From an uncultured Bacteroidales bacterium (GTDB taxonomy: Bacteria > Bacteroidota > Bacteroidia > Bacteroidales > Paludibacteraceae), in NCBI GenBank assembly GCA_934728255.1, contig CAKVEC010000003.1, forward strand, positions 186,001-250,000: 64,000 nt of DNA, in the 5' to 3' direction. The position numbers and the translations under genes were made by a program. The notes below the pieces were generated by a model, which was not told where the DNA came from, ran no database searches, and worked only from the letters and a program-made list of their open reading frames with translations. This document shows positions 17,258-26,422 of this stretch, in pieces (position 1 is the first letter of the stretch; each line of letters opens with the position of its first letter).

Positions 17258-19051
17258 ATGACATTAGAGAATATATTGACCCAAAAGGTGCAGGAGGCGG
17301 TGAAGAACCTCTACGGCATCGAAGTGAGTGAACAGCAGGTACAACTGCAGAAAACGCGTCCCGAGTTTGAGGGCGATATCACCCTTGTGGTGTTCCCGTT
17401 TGTGAAAGCGGCACGCAAGACACCCGCACAAGTGGCGGCAGAGATAGGCGAGGCATTGCAGGGCGACCTTGTGGAGAAATTCAATGCTGTGCAGGGCTTC
17501 CTCAACCTCAGCATTGCGCAGACCTACTGGCTGGAACAGTTGCAAACCATTGCCAATACAGAGAACTACGGCTGCCGGACCCGTACCAAAGAGGACGGTA
17601 CGCAGCCGCTGATGATGGTGGAATATAGTTCGCCGAACACCAACAAACCCCTTCACCTCGGGCATGTGCGCAACAACCTGTTGGGCTACTCAATAGCCAA
17701 AATACAGGAGGCAAATGGTTGGAAAGTGGTGAAGACCAATATCGTCAACGACCGGGGTATCCATATCTGCAAGTCGATGCTGGCATGGCTGAAATTCGGC
17801 AACGGTGAGACCCCCGAGTCAAGTGGCAAGAAAGGTGACCACCTGATTGGAGACTACTATGTGCGCTTTGATGTGGAATACAAAAAGCAAATCAAGGACT
17901 TGATGGCGCAGGGTATGGACGAGGAAACTGCCAAGAAAGAGGCTCCGCTTATCAAAGAGGCGCAGGCAATGCTGCTCAAGTGGGAGCAAGGCGACCCCGA
18001 GGTGCGTGCGCTCTGGCAGAAAATGAATGGTTGGGTATATGCCGGTTTTGATGAGACCTACAAGCAGATGGGCGTCAGTTTCGATAAGATTTACTATGAG
18101 TCAAACACCTATCTCGAGGGCAAGAAAGAGGTGGAGCGCGGTCTGAAAGAGGGCTTGTTCTACCGCCGCGAAGACGGTTCCGTATGGGCAGACCTTACGC
18201 AAGACGGTTTGGACGAGAAACTGCTCCTCCGCTCCGACGGCACCTCGGTCTATATGACGCAGGACATCGGTACTGCCAAACTGCGCTTCCAAGACTATCC
18301 TATTGACAAGATGGTGTATGTGGTGGGCAACGAGCAAGAGTACCATTTCAAGGTGCTGTCTATCCTCCTCGACCGACTCGGGTTCCCCTTCGGCAAGGAG
18401 TTGGTGCATTTCAGTTACGGAATGGTGGAACTGCCCAACGGTAAGATGAAGAGCCGTGAGGGTACGGTGGTGGACGCCGATGACCTGATGGCGCAGATGA
18501 TTGCCGATGCCCGCGAGATTTCCAAAGACAAAGTGAATACCCTGCCCGACATCACCGCCGACGAGGCAAACGAGATAGCGCGTATTGTGGGCTTGGGGGC
18601 ATTGAAGTACTTTATTCTCAAAGTGGACCCCCGCAAGAATATGCTCTTCAATCCCGCTGAGAGTATTGATTTCAATGGCAATACGGGACCGTTTATCCAA
18701 TACACCTACGCGCGTATTCAGAGCGTACTGCGCAAGGCGGAAGCAAATGATTTACAAACTGACAAATTTACAAATTTACAAATTGCTTCCAAAGAGTTGG
18801 CACTTATTCAGCGTCTTGCCGATTATCCCGCTGCAGTTCGTCAGGCAGGTAATGATTTCTCGCCTGCCGTGATTGCGAACTATGCATATGCGTTGGCGTG
18901 TGATTTCAACTCGTTCTATCACGATTACAGCATTCTCAACGAACCCGATGCACAAGTGCGTGCCATGCGTCTGACGCTCTCCGCTACGGTGGCAAAGGTT
19001 ATCCGCAGTGCGATGTCGCTGCTGGGTATTGATGTGCCGAACCGTATGTAA
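17258..19051 (+). CDS. argS: Arginyl-tRNA synthetase
   Basis: 597 residues, normal for class I ArgRS. It has the N-terminal additional domain (1-110), the HIGH motif as HLGH at 133-136 in SSPNTNKPLHLGHVRNN, the KMSKS-like KMKSREG, and the C-terminal DALR anticodon-binding domain. It charges tRNA-Arg. At about residues 496-512 the DNA contains a run of AAATTTACA words, giving a short low-complexity insert between RKAEAN and ASKELAL, in a variable linker just after the catalytic part. The gene follows the M23 lipoprotein by 36 nt. Confidence 0.97.
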   Translation: MTLENILTQKVQEAVKNLYGIEVSEQQVQLQKTRPEFEGDITLVVFPFVKAARKTPAQVAAEIGEALQGDLVEKFNAVQGFLNLSIAQTYWLEQLQTIANTENYGCRTRTKEDGTQPLMMVEYSSPNTNKPLHLGHVRNNLLGYSIAKIQEANGWKVVKTNIVNDRGIHICKSMLAWLKFGNGETPESSGKKGDHLIGDYYVRFDVEYKKQIKDLMAQGMDEETAKKEAPLIKEAQAMLLKWEQGDPEVRALWQKMNGWVYAGFDETYKQMGVSFDKIYYESNTYLEGKKEVERGLKEGLFYRREDGSVWADLTQDGLDEKLLLRSDGTSVYMTQDIGTAKLRFQDYPIDKMVYVVGNEQEYHFKVLSILLDRLGFPFGKELVHFSYGMVELPNGKMKSREGTVVDADDLMAQMIADAREISKDKVNTLPDITADEANEIARIVGLGALKYFILKVDPRKNMLFNPAESIDFNGNTGPFIQYTYARIQSVLRKAEANDLQTDKFTNLQIASKELALIQRLADYPAAVRQAGNDFSPAVIANYAYALACDFNSFYHDYSILNEPDAQVRAMRLTLSATVAKVIRSAMSLLGIDVPNRM

Positions 19052-19089
19052 AAACGAAGATAAATTATTCATCAAAATCCTTTTGTGTT

Positions 19090-20220
19090 ATGAAAAAGAG
19101 CATTTTTTTGACTGCCTTGGCAGTGATCGCAATGGTATGTGCCGGTTGCGACAGCGAGCGTTTGACACCTACGCACGATTCAACCGAACTATGGCCTGCG
19201 GTGAGCCGTGAAACCGGTAAGTGGGGGTATATTGATGCCAAAGGAACCTTTGTTATTCCTGCCAATTATGATGCGGCAACGGGTTTCTCGTGTGGCTATG
19301 CGTTAGTAGAAAGCGGTGATAATCAGTTCTTTATTGATACAAAAGGCAAAATGCAGAATGCACCCCACTTCGACGAGGCAGAGAGTTTCTATTATAAGTA
19401 CGCACGCGTGGAAGTGGACGACTTGTATGGTATGCTGAATACCAGATTCAAGTATGCTATCCAGCCGACATTCTACGACTTGGGGACTATGGGCGACAAT
19501 GGTTTGGTGGCTGCGCAACAGACAGAGGATGGTTTAACCGGTTATGTCAATAGCAAAGGCAACTGGGTTATACAACCGATCTATGAAGATGCGGAGTCGT
19601 TCCGAGACGGAATGGCTATTATAGAGTTAGGTGATAAGGAAGGTGTTATTGATGCTAATGGCGAGTTCCTGATCCCGCCTACGTATGACAGACTGATGTC
19701 TGTGGGCAGTAATATGGTGGCATATCGGCTCAACAACAAATGGGGTGTATTGGACAAGAAAGGCAAGGTGCTGATTGCGCCGGTGTATGATGGTCTCGGT
19801 ACTATGGTGGATAACAACCTTTTGCCTGCTGCCCAAAACGGGAAATGCGGTTACCTGAACAGCAAAGGCGATACCAAAATTAACTTTATATACTATGATG
19901 TGTATCCCTTCTTTGAGGGCTATGCCTTTGTTCAACAATCTGGGAATGGTGTGTGGATGTCAATCAACACCAAGGGAACCATTCAGTTACCGCTACAAAA
20001 TGACGAGAAGCCTATAACGGGTTTCCACAACGGCTTGGCATTGGTTGTACGAACAAACTCGAATGAGGATGTAATGACATATCGTTATATCAATGTACAG
20101 GGAGAACAGATTTATTCGTGGGATACTGCTAAGTCTTCCTATTACAGTGCACCCGCGCATGTAGCAGGAAATGTATCGCCTGCAGAAATGACCCTGCATT
20201 TCGATTCTCGTAATCTGTGA
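19090..20220 (+). CDS. WG-repeat lipoprotein
   Basis: 376 residues. MKKSIFLTALAVIAMVCAGCDSE is a lipoprotein signal with the lipidated Cys in AGC. The rest is built of about seven WG (KWG) repeats of roughly 45 residues, each with a form of KWGYIDxKGxxVIPxxYDxxxxF, for example GKWGYIDAKGTFVIPANYD and NKWGVLDKKGKVLIAPVYD. WG repeats form propeller-like or solenoid surfaces of unknown function. It lies 38 nt after argS and ends at a strong terminator. Confidence 0.9.
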   Translation: MKKSIFLTALAVIAMVCAGCDSERLTPTHDSTELWPAVSRETGKWGYIDAKGTFVIPANYDAATGFSCGYALVESGDNQFFIDTKGKMQNAPHFDEAESFYYKYARVEVDDLYGMLNTRFKYAIQPTFYDLGTMGDNGLVAAQQTEDGLTGYVNSKGNWVIQPIYEDAESFRDGMAIIELGDKEGVIDANGEFLIPPTYDRLMSVGSNMVAYRLNNKWGVLDKKGKVLIAPVYDGLGTMVDNNLLPAAQNGKCGYLNSKGDTKINFIYYDVYPFFEGYAFVQQSGNGVWMSINTKGTIQLPLQNDEKPITGFHNGLALVVRTNSNEDVMTYRYINVQGEQIYSWDTAKSSYYSAPAHVAGNVSPAEMTLHFDSRNL

Positions 20221-20235
20221 TCTGCCACACAATAG

Positions 20236-20277
20236 AAAAAACGCACACCCGAACAATGTCAGGTGTGCGTTTTTTTT
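20236..20277. terminator. Bidirectional intrinsic terminator
   Basis: AAAAAACGCACACC (from 20236) pairs with GGTGTGCGTTTTTT around a 12-nt loop. The A run on the left and T run on the right let it serve both the WG-repeat gene (+) and the AraC gene (-), which converge here. Confidence 0.88.
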
Positions 20278-20287
20278 AGTGTAGAAT

Positions 20288-21439
20288 TTACTGACCTGTC
20301 CGTGTGCTTTCGCAGTATTCTGTAGGTGAACAGCCGGCGATGGCGGTGAAATTGCGCCATGCACTGGTGCGGGAGCGATACCCTGCGTCGTAGAACAGGC
20401 TTTGCAGGTTTTGTGCGGGATCGTCATGCAATTGCTCCTGTATGTATGCCACTCGGCGGCGGTTGATCATATCGGGGTAACTGTCATATCCCAGTTGCTT
20501 GATGCCCAATTGCAGGTAGCGTCGGTTGGTACGCACCATACGCACCAAATCATCTTGTGTCAGGTCTGGGTTCTGCCATATATCGGGATTTTCCAATGCC
20601 ATTTGTATGCGTTGCGAGACTTCTGTAATAACGTCCGGCTTTTGTTCCGGTTCTTCTGATGGCAGAGGAGTCTCCGGTAGTTCCAATGTTACGACGGGCG
20701 GCATGTAATCTGCTTCTTCAGTATGGATGGAACGTTGTACGTTGAGACGCACCACCAACTCGATGTATAAGATTAAGAGAGTCAATCCGATATACAATGC
20801 TTCGTGTACGATATTCGCCCAGAAAAGACGCAGTCCGCGGCTGGCAAAATAGGTAATGGTCATGCATAGCGTAATAATCACCACTGCCCGTACCCATACC
20901 AATGGAGCGTTGCTGTTCCGCCAGTTGTGCTGCATCAGAAGAAGCCATACCCCATAGGGGATAAAGATAAACGTCAGCACTATGCGAAGCCATACATTCG
21001 GTTCGCCGATATAGGTAACGATGTCGCTGATGGTATAAAGCGGACGAATGTCAAAATGGTGCAGCATCAGCAATGCCGCCATAAAGACCAACCACGGAGA
21101 GAGTAACAGCAACCCGCGCCGCCAGTCTATCCAACCGGGGCGCAACATCTCTATGGGATAGAGCCACAACAGAAAGAAAATCAAGAATCCGAAGAGAATG
21201 ATGATCGGATCCATCAGCAGAAAACCGTCTGCGTACTCTGGTGCGCACAGGGCGATGACTATCTCGCCCAGCGAGGCAATAGACGAGGCAAGAAAGAAAA
21301 AAGCGATGAACAGACGTGAACGGTCGCTTTGGCGTTTGTGTTCGGCAAAAACAAGGTACGCTGCCACTGCTTCCAAAATCATATTCAGGAAGAATAGCCC
21401 CAATGTGGCGGTATAGTTGTCGGGTAATGTGCCAAACAT
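20288..21439 (-). CDS. Membrane-anchored AraC-family regulator
   Basis: 383 residues. The first 230 or so contain about seven hydrophobic segments (for example LGLFFLNMILEAVAAYLVF and AVVIITLCMTITYF), an integral membrane domain with no recognised ligand motif. The C-terminal 110 residues form an AraC-type double helix-turn-helix: LTQDDLVRMVRTNRRYLQLGI, then LQSLFYDAGYRSRTSAWRNFTAIAGCSPTEY (shown in two parts), with GYRSRTSAWRNF as the second recognition region. Membrane-anchored AraC proteins in Bacteroidota couple an envelope signal to nearby genes. Target unknown; pepD upstream is separated by a terminator. Confidence 0.87.
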   Translation of the reverse strand: MFGTLPDNYTATLGLFFLNMILEAVAAYLVFAEHKRQSDRSRLFIAFFFLASSIASLGEIVIALCAPEYADGFLLMDPIIILFGFLIFFLLWLYPIEMLRPGWIDWRRGLLLLSPWLVFMAALLMLHHFDIRPLYTISDIVTYIGEPNVWLRIVLTFIFIPYGVWLLLMQHNWRNSNAPLVWVRAVVIITLCMTITYFASRGLRLFWANIVHEALYIGLTLLILYIELVVRLNVQRSIHTEEADYMPPVVTLELPETPLPSEEPEQKPDVITEVSQRIQMALENPDIWQNPDLTQDDLVRMVRTNRRYLQLGIKQLGYDSYPDMINRRRVAYIQEQLHDDPAQNLQSLFYDAGYRSRTSAWRNFTAIAGCSPTEYCESTRTGQ

Positions 21440-21451
21440 AGAAAATGTGTA

Positions 21452-21494
21452 TTACAAAAGACTGCTTAGCAATCTGTTAAGCAGTCTTTTGTAA
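21452..21494 (-). terminator. Perfect 17-bp hairpin terminator after pepD
   Basis: TTACAAAAGACTGCTTA (21452-21468) is the exact complement of TAAGCAGTCTTTTGTAA (21478-21494), with a 9-nt loop. It lies 14 bp past the pepD stop and 13 bp before the AraC start on the same strand, so it separates the two. Confidence 0.88.
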
Positions 21495-21507
21495 CACGTC
21501 GTGTTAG

Positions 21508-22953
21508 TTATAATGCTTTCAGCGTAGCGAGCAGGAATTGGTAGAATTTCTGCACGGTCTTGATGTTTACACGCTCATCGGGCGAGTGGGGGTGCTCTAT
21601 GGTAGGACCGAATGAAATCATATCCATACCGGGATAGTTGCGCCCGATAATACCGCACTCCAAGCCCGCATGGATGGTAATCACCCGCGCTTCCTGATTG
21701 AACTCCTTTTTATAGATGGCTTTCATCACCTCAAGGATATGGCTGTGCAGGTTGGGCTTCCAACCGGGATACGACCCCGAGAACTCCACCTGCGCACCTG
21801 CCAACGAGAAGGCAGAATCGATAACCGATTGCAGTTCCTCTTTGCGCGATTCTACCGACGAGCGGGTGAGACAGTAAACGAGTATCTGCTTGCCCTGCGT
21901 CTCGATCATAGCGAGGTTGTTGCTGGTCTCCACCACATCGGGCATCTCGGGAATCATACGATAGACTCCGTGCGGCACAAGCGTAATGGCATGAATGAGA
22001 AAATCCTGCACGTCTTCGGGCAGTTCCACTTTCGGGCACTCTACCTCCTCTGCGGTTAGCGAGATGTTGTCCTCTACACCGTCGTACTCGCGGATAAAGA
22101 GGTCTTCATAGTCGGCTACCAAATCGAGTACATCATCTTTGCTCTCGGCGGGAATGGTGATGAGTGCACTTGCTTCTCGCGGGATAGCATTGCGCAGGCT
22201 GCCGCCCTCTACGTATGCCAAACGCGCCTCGTAGTTAGCCACAGCATCTTTCAGAAAGCGGAACAGCAGTTTGATGGCGTTGGCACGCTGCATATTGATG
22301 TCGCAGCCCGAGTGTCCGCCTTTGCAGCCGCGCAGCGCAACACGCAATGCGATGTCTCCCTCCTCGGTATCTACGGGTTCAAAGTCGAAAGTCGCCGTGG
22401 TGTCCACGCCGCCGGCACAGCCTACATAGAGTTCGCCTTCGCTCTCCGAGTCGAGGTTGATCAGCGTTTTGCCTTTCAATACACCGCCTTCGAGTGCAAA
22501 AGCACCGTACATACCGGTTTCTTCGTCCACGGTGAAGAGTGCTTCCAAGGGCGGGTGAGCCACGCTCTTGTCTGCAAGGATCGCCATAGCCGTAGCCACA
22601 CCGATGCCATTGTCCGCCCCCAGAGTGGTACCGTTGGCAGTAACCCATTCGCCGTTCTCTTCCACGTAGGCTTCTATGGGGTCTTTCTCAAAATCGAATA
22701 CTTTGTCCGAGTTCTTCTGCGGCACCATATCCATGTGCCCCTGCAGGATTACTCCCGGGTGGGTCTCCATTCCCTCGCTGGCGGGTTTGCGGATAAGCAC
22801 GTTGCCTATCTCGTCCACGATAGTCTCCAGCCCGAGACTGCGCCCGTAGTTGGCGATGAACTCCGAGATTTCTTTCTTCTTGCCGCTGGGGCGAGGGATC
22901 TGAGTGAGGTTGTAGAAATTGTTCCACAAACTCTTAGGTTCGAGATTTTTCAT
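21508..22953 (-). CDS. pepD: Aminoacyl-histidine dipeptidase (M20 family)
   Basis: 481 residues, the expected length for PepD, which hydrolyses Xaa-His dipeptides and other short peptides in the cytoplasm with two zinc ions. Visible metal and catalytic motifs: QGHMDMVPQK (His73, Asp75), LGADNGIGVA (bridging Asp114), TVDEETGMYG (Glu144/Glu145), LDSESEGE, and a late HAGLECGIIG. It starts MKNLEPKSLWNNFYNLTQIPRPSG, typical of the family. It stands alone between two gaps. Confidence 0.96.
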   Translation of the reverse strand: MKNLEPKSLWNNFYNLTQIPRPSGKKKEISEFIANYGRSLGLETIVDEIGNVLIRKPASEGMETHPGVILQGHMDMVPQKNSDKVFDFEKDPIEAYVEENGEWVTANGTTLGADNGIGVATAMAILADKSVAHPPLEALFTVDEETGMYGAFALEGGVLKGKTLINLDSESEGELYVGCAGGVDTTATFDFEPVDTEEGDIALRVALRGCKGGHSGCDINMQRANAIKLLFRFLKDAVANYEARLAYVEGGSLRNAIPREASALITIPAESKDDVLDLVADYEDLFIREYDGVEDNISLTAEEVECPKVELPEDVQDFLIHAITLVPHGVYRMIPEMPDVVETSNNLAMIETQGKQILVYCLTRSSVESRKEELQSVIDSAFSLAGAQVEFSGSYPGWKPNLHSHILEVMKAIYKKEFNQEARVITIHAGLECGIIGRNYPGMDMISFGPTIEHPHSPDERVNIKTVQKFYQFLLATLKAL

Positions 22954-22984
22954 ATTCGTTGGTTTTTATTTAACCTGTATATTT

Positions 22985-23098
22985 GCAAAATGTTCTATTT
23001 TTATGTCCCTGACAAGGGTAGCCTATCCTATAAGCATCCTATGCTCATCCTCCTTACTTTTTACCTTACCTGCCACGGTGCAAAATGTTCTGTTTTTC
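22985..23098. repeat. Direct pair GCAAAATGTTCTNTTTTT upstream of pepD
   Basis: The words GCAAAATGTTCTATTTTT (about 22985) and GCAAAATGTTCTGTTTTT (about 23081) lie about 96 bp apart in the pepD upstream region, on either side of the 11-bp array at 23019. They may be regulator sites or part of a duplicated element. Confidence 0.45.
23019..23051 (-). repeat. 11-bp tandem array, three units (AGGATGAGCAT type)
   Basis: On the minus strand: AGGATGAGCAT, AGGATGCTTAT, AGGATAGGCTA. The same three-unit order occurs at 36183-36215 on the plus strand, 27 of 33 positions matching. Each copy lies upstream of its neighbouring gene and points towards it (pepD here, rpsH there). Confidence 0.75.
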
Positions 23099-23215
23099 GA
23101 TGCCGTTTTGCACGAAAGGAATTAATGATTAATTAACGATAATTAACGGAGAATTTTAATGGTACTTTCAATGGGCTTTAATGGAAGATTATATAATACG
23201 TTATTAACGGATATA

Positions 23216-24280
23216 TTATGGCTCCAGCACACTCTCAGCATTGCCCGCAACAGGAACGGTCAACTCCCCACAGAGACTCTTTTGAAGCAGTTTTTTTACC
23301 GTGTCAATGTCGTTGGTGTCTTCCCCTAACAGGTACATCATTTTGGTGAGTAGTGCCTCTGTGGTGATGTCGTAGCCCGAGATGACCCCCGCTTTGAGCA
23401 GGTTCATTGAGACAGCATAGCGCCCCATCTCTACAGACCCCGTGTTGCACTGGGTTTTGTTCACGATGATGATACCGCGGTTCACTGCATCGCGCAACTG
23501 GCGGTACAGCCACTCCGACGACGGCGCATTGCCCGCACCGAAAGTCTCCAATACCAACCCGCGCAGACCGGGGGTGGTCAGCACCTGGTGTACGATCGAC
23601 TCTTGTATGCCCGGAAATAGTTTCAGCACACCCACATTCTCGTCGGTCTTCACGCGCAGGCGAAGCGGTTGACTCGGGTCGTTGTAGTGGATCAGGTGCG
23701 GCTGGTAAGTGATATGCACACCCGCCTTGGCAAGGGCTGGGTAGTTGTACGAGTTGAATGCCGAGAAATGTTCCGCATTGCGTTTGGTGGTACGGTTGCC
23801 GCGGAAAAGCCTGTCCTCGAAGAATATCGTTACCTCCGGCACTATCGGATTGCCGTATTCGTCTTTGGCTGCAGCTATCTCTATGGCGGTCAGCAGATTC
23901 TCTTTGGCATCCGAACGCAATAACCCTACCGGCAACTGGCTCCCCGTGAATACCACAGGTTTGCTCAGGTTTTCAAGCATAAATGATAATGCCGATGCTG
24001 AATAAGACATCGTGTCTGTACCATGCAGAATGACAAAACCATCATATTGGTCGTAATGGTCATAGACAAGATGCGCCATTTTTGCCCAATTGTCGGGATT
24101 GACATCCGATGAGTCAAGCAGCGGATCAAAAGCCACCGTCTCTATATTTACATCGCCGGAGAAAAGTTCAGGCATAAAGGCTTTGAATGTCTCCATATCC
24201 GCAGGATACAGCGCACCTGTAGCCTTGTCGCGCACCATCGAAATAGTGCCTCCTGTAAAAATAAGCAGTACTTTACTCAT
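23216..24280 (-). CDS. ansA: Type I (cytoplasmic) L-asparaginase
   Basis: 354 residues from the ATG at 24280. The longer frame begins in repetitive DNA (encoding MHNGIMSK) and was rejected. The first catalytic motif is LLIFTGGTISM with Thr12, the second VILHGTDTMSYSAS with Thr88/Asp89; a RSDAKENLL motif supplies the conserved Lys. It lacks a signal peptide, as expected of the AnsA-type cytoplasmic enzyme that hydrolyses asparagine to aspartate and ammonia. The start codon is preceded by a run of the AATGCAC heptamer. Confidence 0.95.
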   Translation of the reverse strand: MSKVLLIFTGGTISMVRDKATGALYPADMETFKAFMPELFSGDVNIETVAFDPLLDSSDVNPDNWAKMAHLVYDHYDQYDGFVILHGTDTMSYSASALSFMLENLSKPVVFTGSQLPVGLLRSDAKENLLTAIEIAAAKDEYGNPIVPEVTIFFEDRLFRGNRTTKRNAEHFSAFNSYNYPALAKAGVHITYQPHLIHYNDPSQPLRLRVKTDENVGVLKLFPGIQESIVHQVLTTPGLRGLVLETFGAGNAPSSEWLYRQLRDAVNRGIIIVNKTQCNTGSVEMGRYAVSMNLLKAGVISGYDITTEALLTKMMYLLGEDTNDIDTVKKLLQKSLCGELTVPVAGNAESVLEP

Positions 24281-24282
24281 AA

Positions 24283-24312
24283 TCCCATTGTGCATTACGC
24301 ATTGTGCATTGC
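24283..24312. repeat. AATGCAC heptamer run before ansA
   Basis: On the minus strand the sequence reads AATGCAC, AATGCGT, AATGCAC, AATGGG, directly upstream of the ansA start. The same words, again ending in AATGGG, form the start of the coding region at 51474. Confidence 0.7.
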
Positions 24313-24442
24313 AAAGGTACACTATTTCTGCGGAATATACAAATAAACGGATATTTTTGTGTTTTCTTTTTACTTGTGTATAATTTGGCATAATGTTTGT
24401 TATAATCTTTTAAGTGAATGTAAAACCCTTAATTTTTATAAT

Positions 24443-25129
24443 ATGCTGACCTCTAAAGTAAACATTTTAATTTGTGACAACGACATCAATTTGAGTACGC
24501 TTTTGGCTGATTACCTCAAAAGTCGTGACTACAATGTAACTACCGTAATCGACGGGCAGGACGCTCTGAATGCAATGCAGGAAACGCACTTCGACCTCTG
24601 CCTGATGGATATCAATCTGCCGACATTGGACGGTTTTGAGGTGCTGACGTTTATGCGTCGCGCGGGCAAACAAATCCCCGTGATAATGCTCACATCTCGT
24701 TCCGCTAAAGAAGATATGCTTCGCGCATTTGAACTCGGTTGTGATGACTATGTTACCAAACCGTTTAGTATGGATATCCTCATCTATCGTATTCAGGCTG
24801 TTCTGCGCCGCTATATGGCAGGTACGGATAACTCAACTACGACATTTGAGATTGCGGGCAAGAAATTTGATTCGGTTCATCAGACTTTCGACGGGCAGCA
24901 TATGTCCTCGCGTGAGAGTGACTTGTTGCTGATGCTTTGCCGGAATATGAATAATTTGGTCGAGCGTCAGGCTATCTTGGCGGCTTTGTGGAAGACTGAA
25001 GACTATTTTGCTTCGCGTTCTCTGTCTGTGTATATTAACCATTTGCGCCGGTTCCTTGATGGAACGGGGTATCGTATCCTCGGCGTACACGGTAAGGGCT
25101 ACAAACTGGTGGATGCTGTTGAAGAATAA
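24443..25129 (+). CDS. OmpR/PhoB-family response regulator, orphan
   Basis: 228 residues from ATG 24443; the upstream extension lacks a receiver-like sequence. The receiver domain has the acidic pocket ICDND (Asp12, Asp14), the phospho-acceptor Asp56 in LMDINLP, Thr84 in IMLTSRS and Lys106 in YVTKPF. The C-terminal winged helix is recognisable from SSRESDLLLMLCRNMNNLVER to FASRSLSVYINHLRRFLDGTGYRI (two segments). No histidine kinase is adjacent. It is transcribed away from ansA and ends at a strong terminator. In Bacteroides such orphans resemble RprY, but that identity is not established. Confidence 0.92.
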   Translation: MLTSKVNILICDNDINLSTLLADYLKSRDYNVTTVIDGQDALNAMQETHFDLCLMDINLPTLDGFEVLTFMRRAGKQIPVIMLTSRSAKEDMLRAFELGCDDYVTKPFSMDILIYRIQAVLRRYMAGTDNSTTTFEIAGKKFDSVHQTFDGQHMSSRESDLLLMLCRNMNNLVERQAILAALWKTEDYFASRSLSVYINHLRRFLDGTGYRILGVHGKGYKLVDAVEE

Positions 25130-25181
25130 GTCCTGTTGCTGTATATAGGCTGGGTTACGCATTGTGTGTAATCCGTTTGGG

Positions 25182-25224
25182 ATAGTGCCGTTTGCGCAGT
25201 TGTGCAAACGGCACTATTTTTTTT
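25182..25224 (+). terminator. Intrinsic terminator after the response regulator
   Basis: ATAGTGCCGTTTGC (25182-25195) pairs with GCAAACGGCACTAT (25204-25217) and is followed by eight or nine T residues. Confidence 0.9.
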
Positions 25225-25283
25225 GTTGGTTTTTCGGAAACTCGCTGCTCCAATTCTCTGTATCCTCGTGCTGTCAGGTCTAT

Positions 25284-25371
25284 GTGATTATCGGGTGATT
25301 ATCGGGTGATTATCGGGTGATTATCGGGTGATTAACGGGTGATTAACGGGTGATTAACGGGTGATTAACGG
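25284..25371. repeat. 11-bp tandem array, eight units (GTGATTATCGG / GTGATTAACGG)
   Basis: Four consecutive copies of GTGATTATCGG are followed by four of GTGATTAACGG with no interruptions, then GTTGTTCAGC. The change from TATC to TAAC halfway suggests block duplication. The unit resembles that of the array at 2165-2219. It lies upstream of the ribosomal cluster. Confidence 0.92.
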
Positions 25372-25397
25372 GTTGTTCAGCATAGAATCTATGGCGT

Positions 25398-25620
25398 TTA
25401 CCCATGAGTTGGCACCAAGTTCCGCCGGGGGCGCGGACGCCTCGTCCGCGGTAATTTCGGAGCACAAACGTGTGAGGATGTGAAGCGTAAGGCAGGTGCG
25501 TGGCACTGGGTGCTTTCGTAGCGATACGAAGTCCTGTGGGCTGGGTAGAATTCCCTATCGTCTTGCGTCATTAAAAAAGCAACTTTAGGCTTGTTTTCTT
25601 CCATTTTTCTATCCGCTTGC
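25398..25620. other. GC-rich structured intergenic stretch upstream of rpsL
   Basis: This part of the 750-bp gap is much more G+C-rich than its surroundings. It contains CGCGGACG-CCT-CGTCCGCG (25432-25450) and TTCGTA-GCGA-TACGAA with a GNRA loop (25515-25530). A 75-residue minus-strand frame crosses it but has an Arg/Pro/His-rich product with no domain. It could be a structured RNA or a dispersed element; it was not matched to a known family. Confidence 0.4.
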
Positions 25621-25721
25621 ATCATAGGAGATATTTTTTATCCTGATGCCTGTGTAATGAATACTCCGTTTTGCAAAATATGAGAAAATACTTAAAATGT
25701 TGATTTTCTTGTGATAAAAGT

Positions 25722-25753
25722 TTGCACAATCCGGAAAAAAGTCGTACCTTTGC
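25722..25753 (+). promoter_or_regulatory. Promoter of the ribosomal supercluster
   Basis: TTGC at 25722 and TACCTTTGC at 25745-25753 are 23 nt apart. This is the only good promoter match before rpsL, leaving a leader of about 120 nt. Confidence 0.75.
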
Positions 25754-25883
25754 ATGCTTTTTCGCGGTTTGCCCGTCTTTCGCGCATACGCACGCGAGGT
25801 TTCGTGTGCAAAATGGTAAGGTTACGAGTAATGGCGGATAGCAAAGATATAAATGATAAATTATTAACAAACAACAAGTTACA

Positions 25884-26264
25884 ATGCCTACAATTCAACA
25901 ATTAGTTAGAAAAGGAAGAGCAGAACTTATCGACAAGAGCAAAAGCCCTGCATTGGACAGTTGCCCGCAACGTCGTGGCGTATGTGTGCGTGTTTACACA
26001 ACAACTCCTAAAAAGCCTAACTCCGCTATGCGTAAGGTGGCTCGTGTTCGTCTGACGAACCAGAAGGAGGTAAATGCATACATTCCGGGAGAAGGACATA
26101 ACTTGCAAGAGCACAGTATCGTAATGGTGCGTGGTGGTCGTGTGAAAGACCTTCCTGGTGTACGTTATCACATCGTTCGTGGTACACTGGATACGGCGGG
26201 TGTGGCTAATCGTTTGCAACGTCGAAGCAAATACGGTGCGAAGCGCCCGAAAGCAAAGAAGTAA
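25884..26264 (+). CDS. rpsL: 30S ribosomal protein S12
   Basis: 126 residues. S12 lies at the decoding centre of the 30S subunit. The product begins MPTIQQLVRKGR and contains the conserved loop TTTPKKPNSAMRK, whose Lys residues are the known sites of streptomycin-resistance changes; both are wild type here. The C-terminus RRSKYGAKRPK is normal. It opens the str block (rpsL-rpsG-fusA). Confidence 0.98.
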   Translation: MPTIQQLVRKGRAELIDKSKSPALDSCPQRRGVCVRVYTTTPKKPNSAMRKVARVRLTNQKEVNAYIPGEGHNLQEHSIVMVRGGRVKDLPGVRYHIVRGTLDTAGVANRLQRRSKYGAKRPKAKK

Positions 26265-26422
26265 TACGTTCTGAAAACTACAAAAACTAACTGAGAGTTC
26301 CATATTTGGGACGATTAATCGGGTTGATCGGTTGAGTAAGTCGAAATAATTGTGAATCATGCATTGTGCATTGTGAGTTGTTTCGGCTGAAGCGATGACA
26401 ACCAAAAAAATTAAAAACAACA
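26265..26422. other. rpsL-rpsG spacer
   Basis: A 158-bp gap, unusually long inside the str block. It contains GTTCCATATTTGGGAC, a short imperfect hairpin, and a CATTGTGCATTGTGAG microrepeat of the AATGCAC family at about 26358-26378. No gene. Confidence 0.5.

Noticed and set aside
25284..25371. CRISPR array
   Set aside because: Units are directly adjacent with no spacers and only 11 bp long; no cas gene is near.
25398..25625. 75-residue minus-strand frame upstream of rpsL
   Set aside because: Composition is Arg/Pro/His-rich, with no start signal and no domain; the sequence looks structural.
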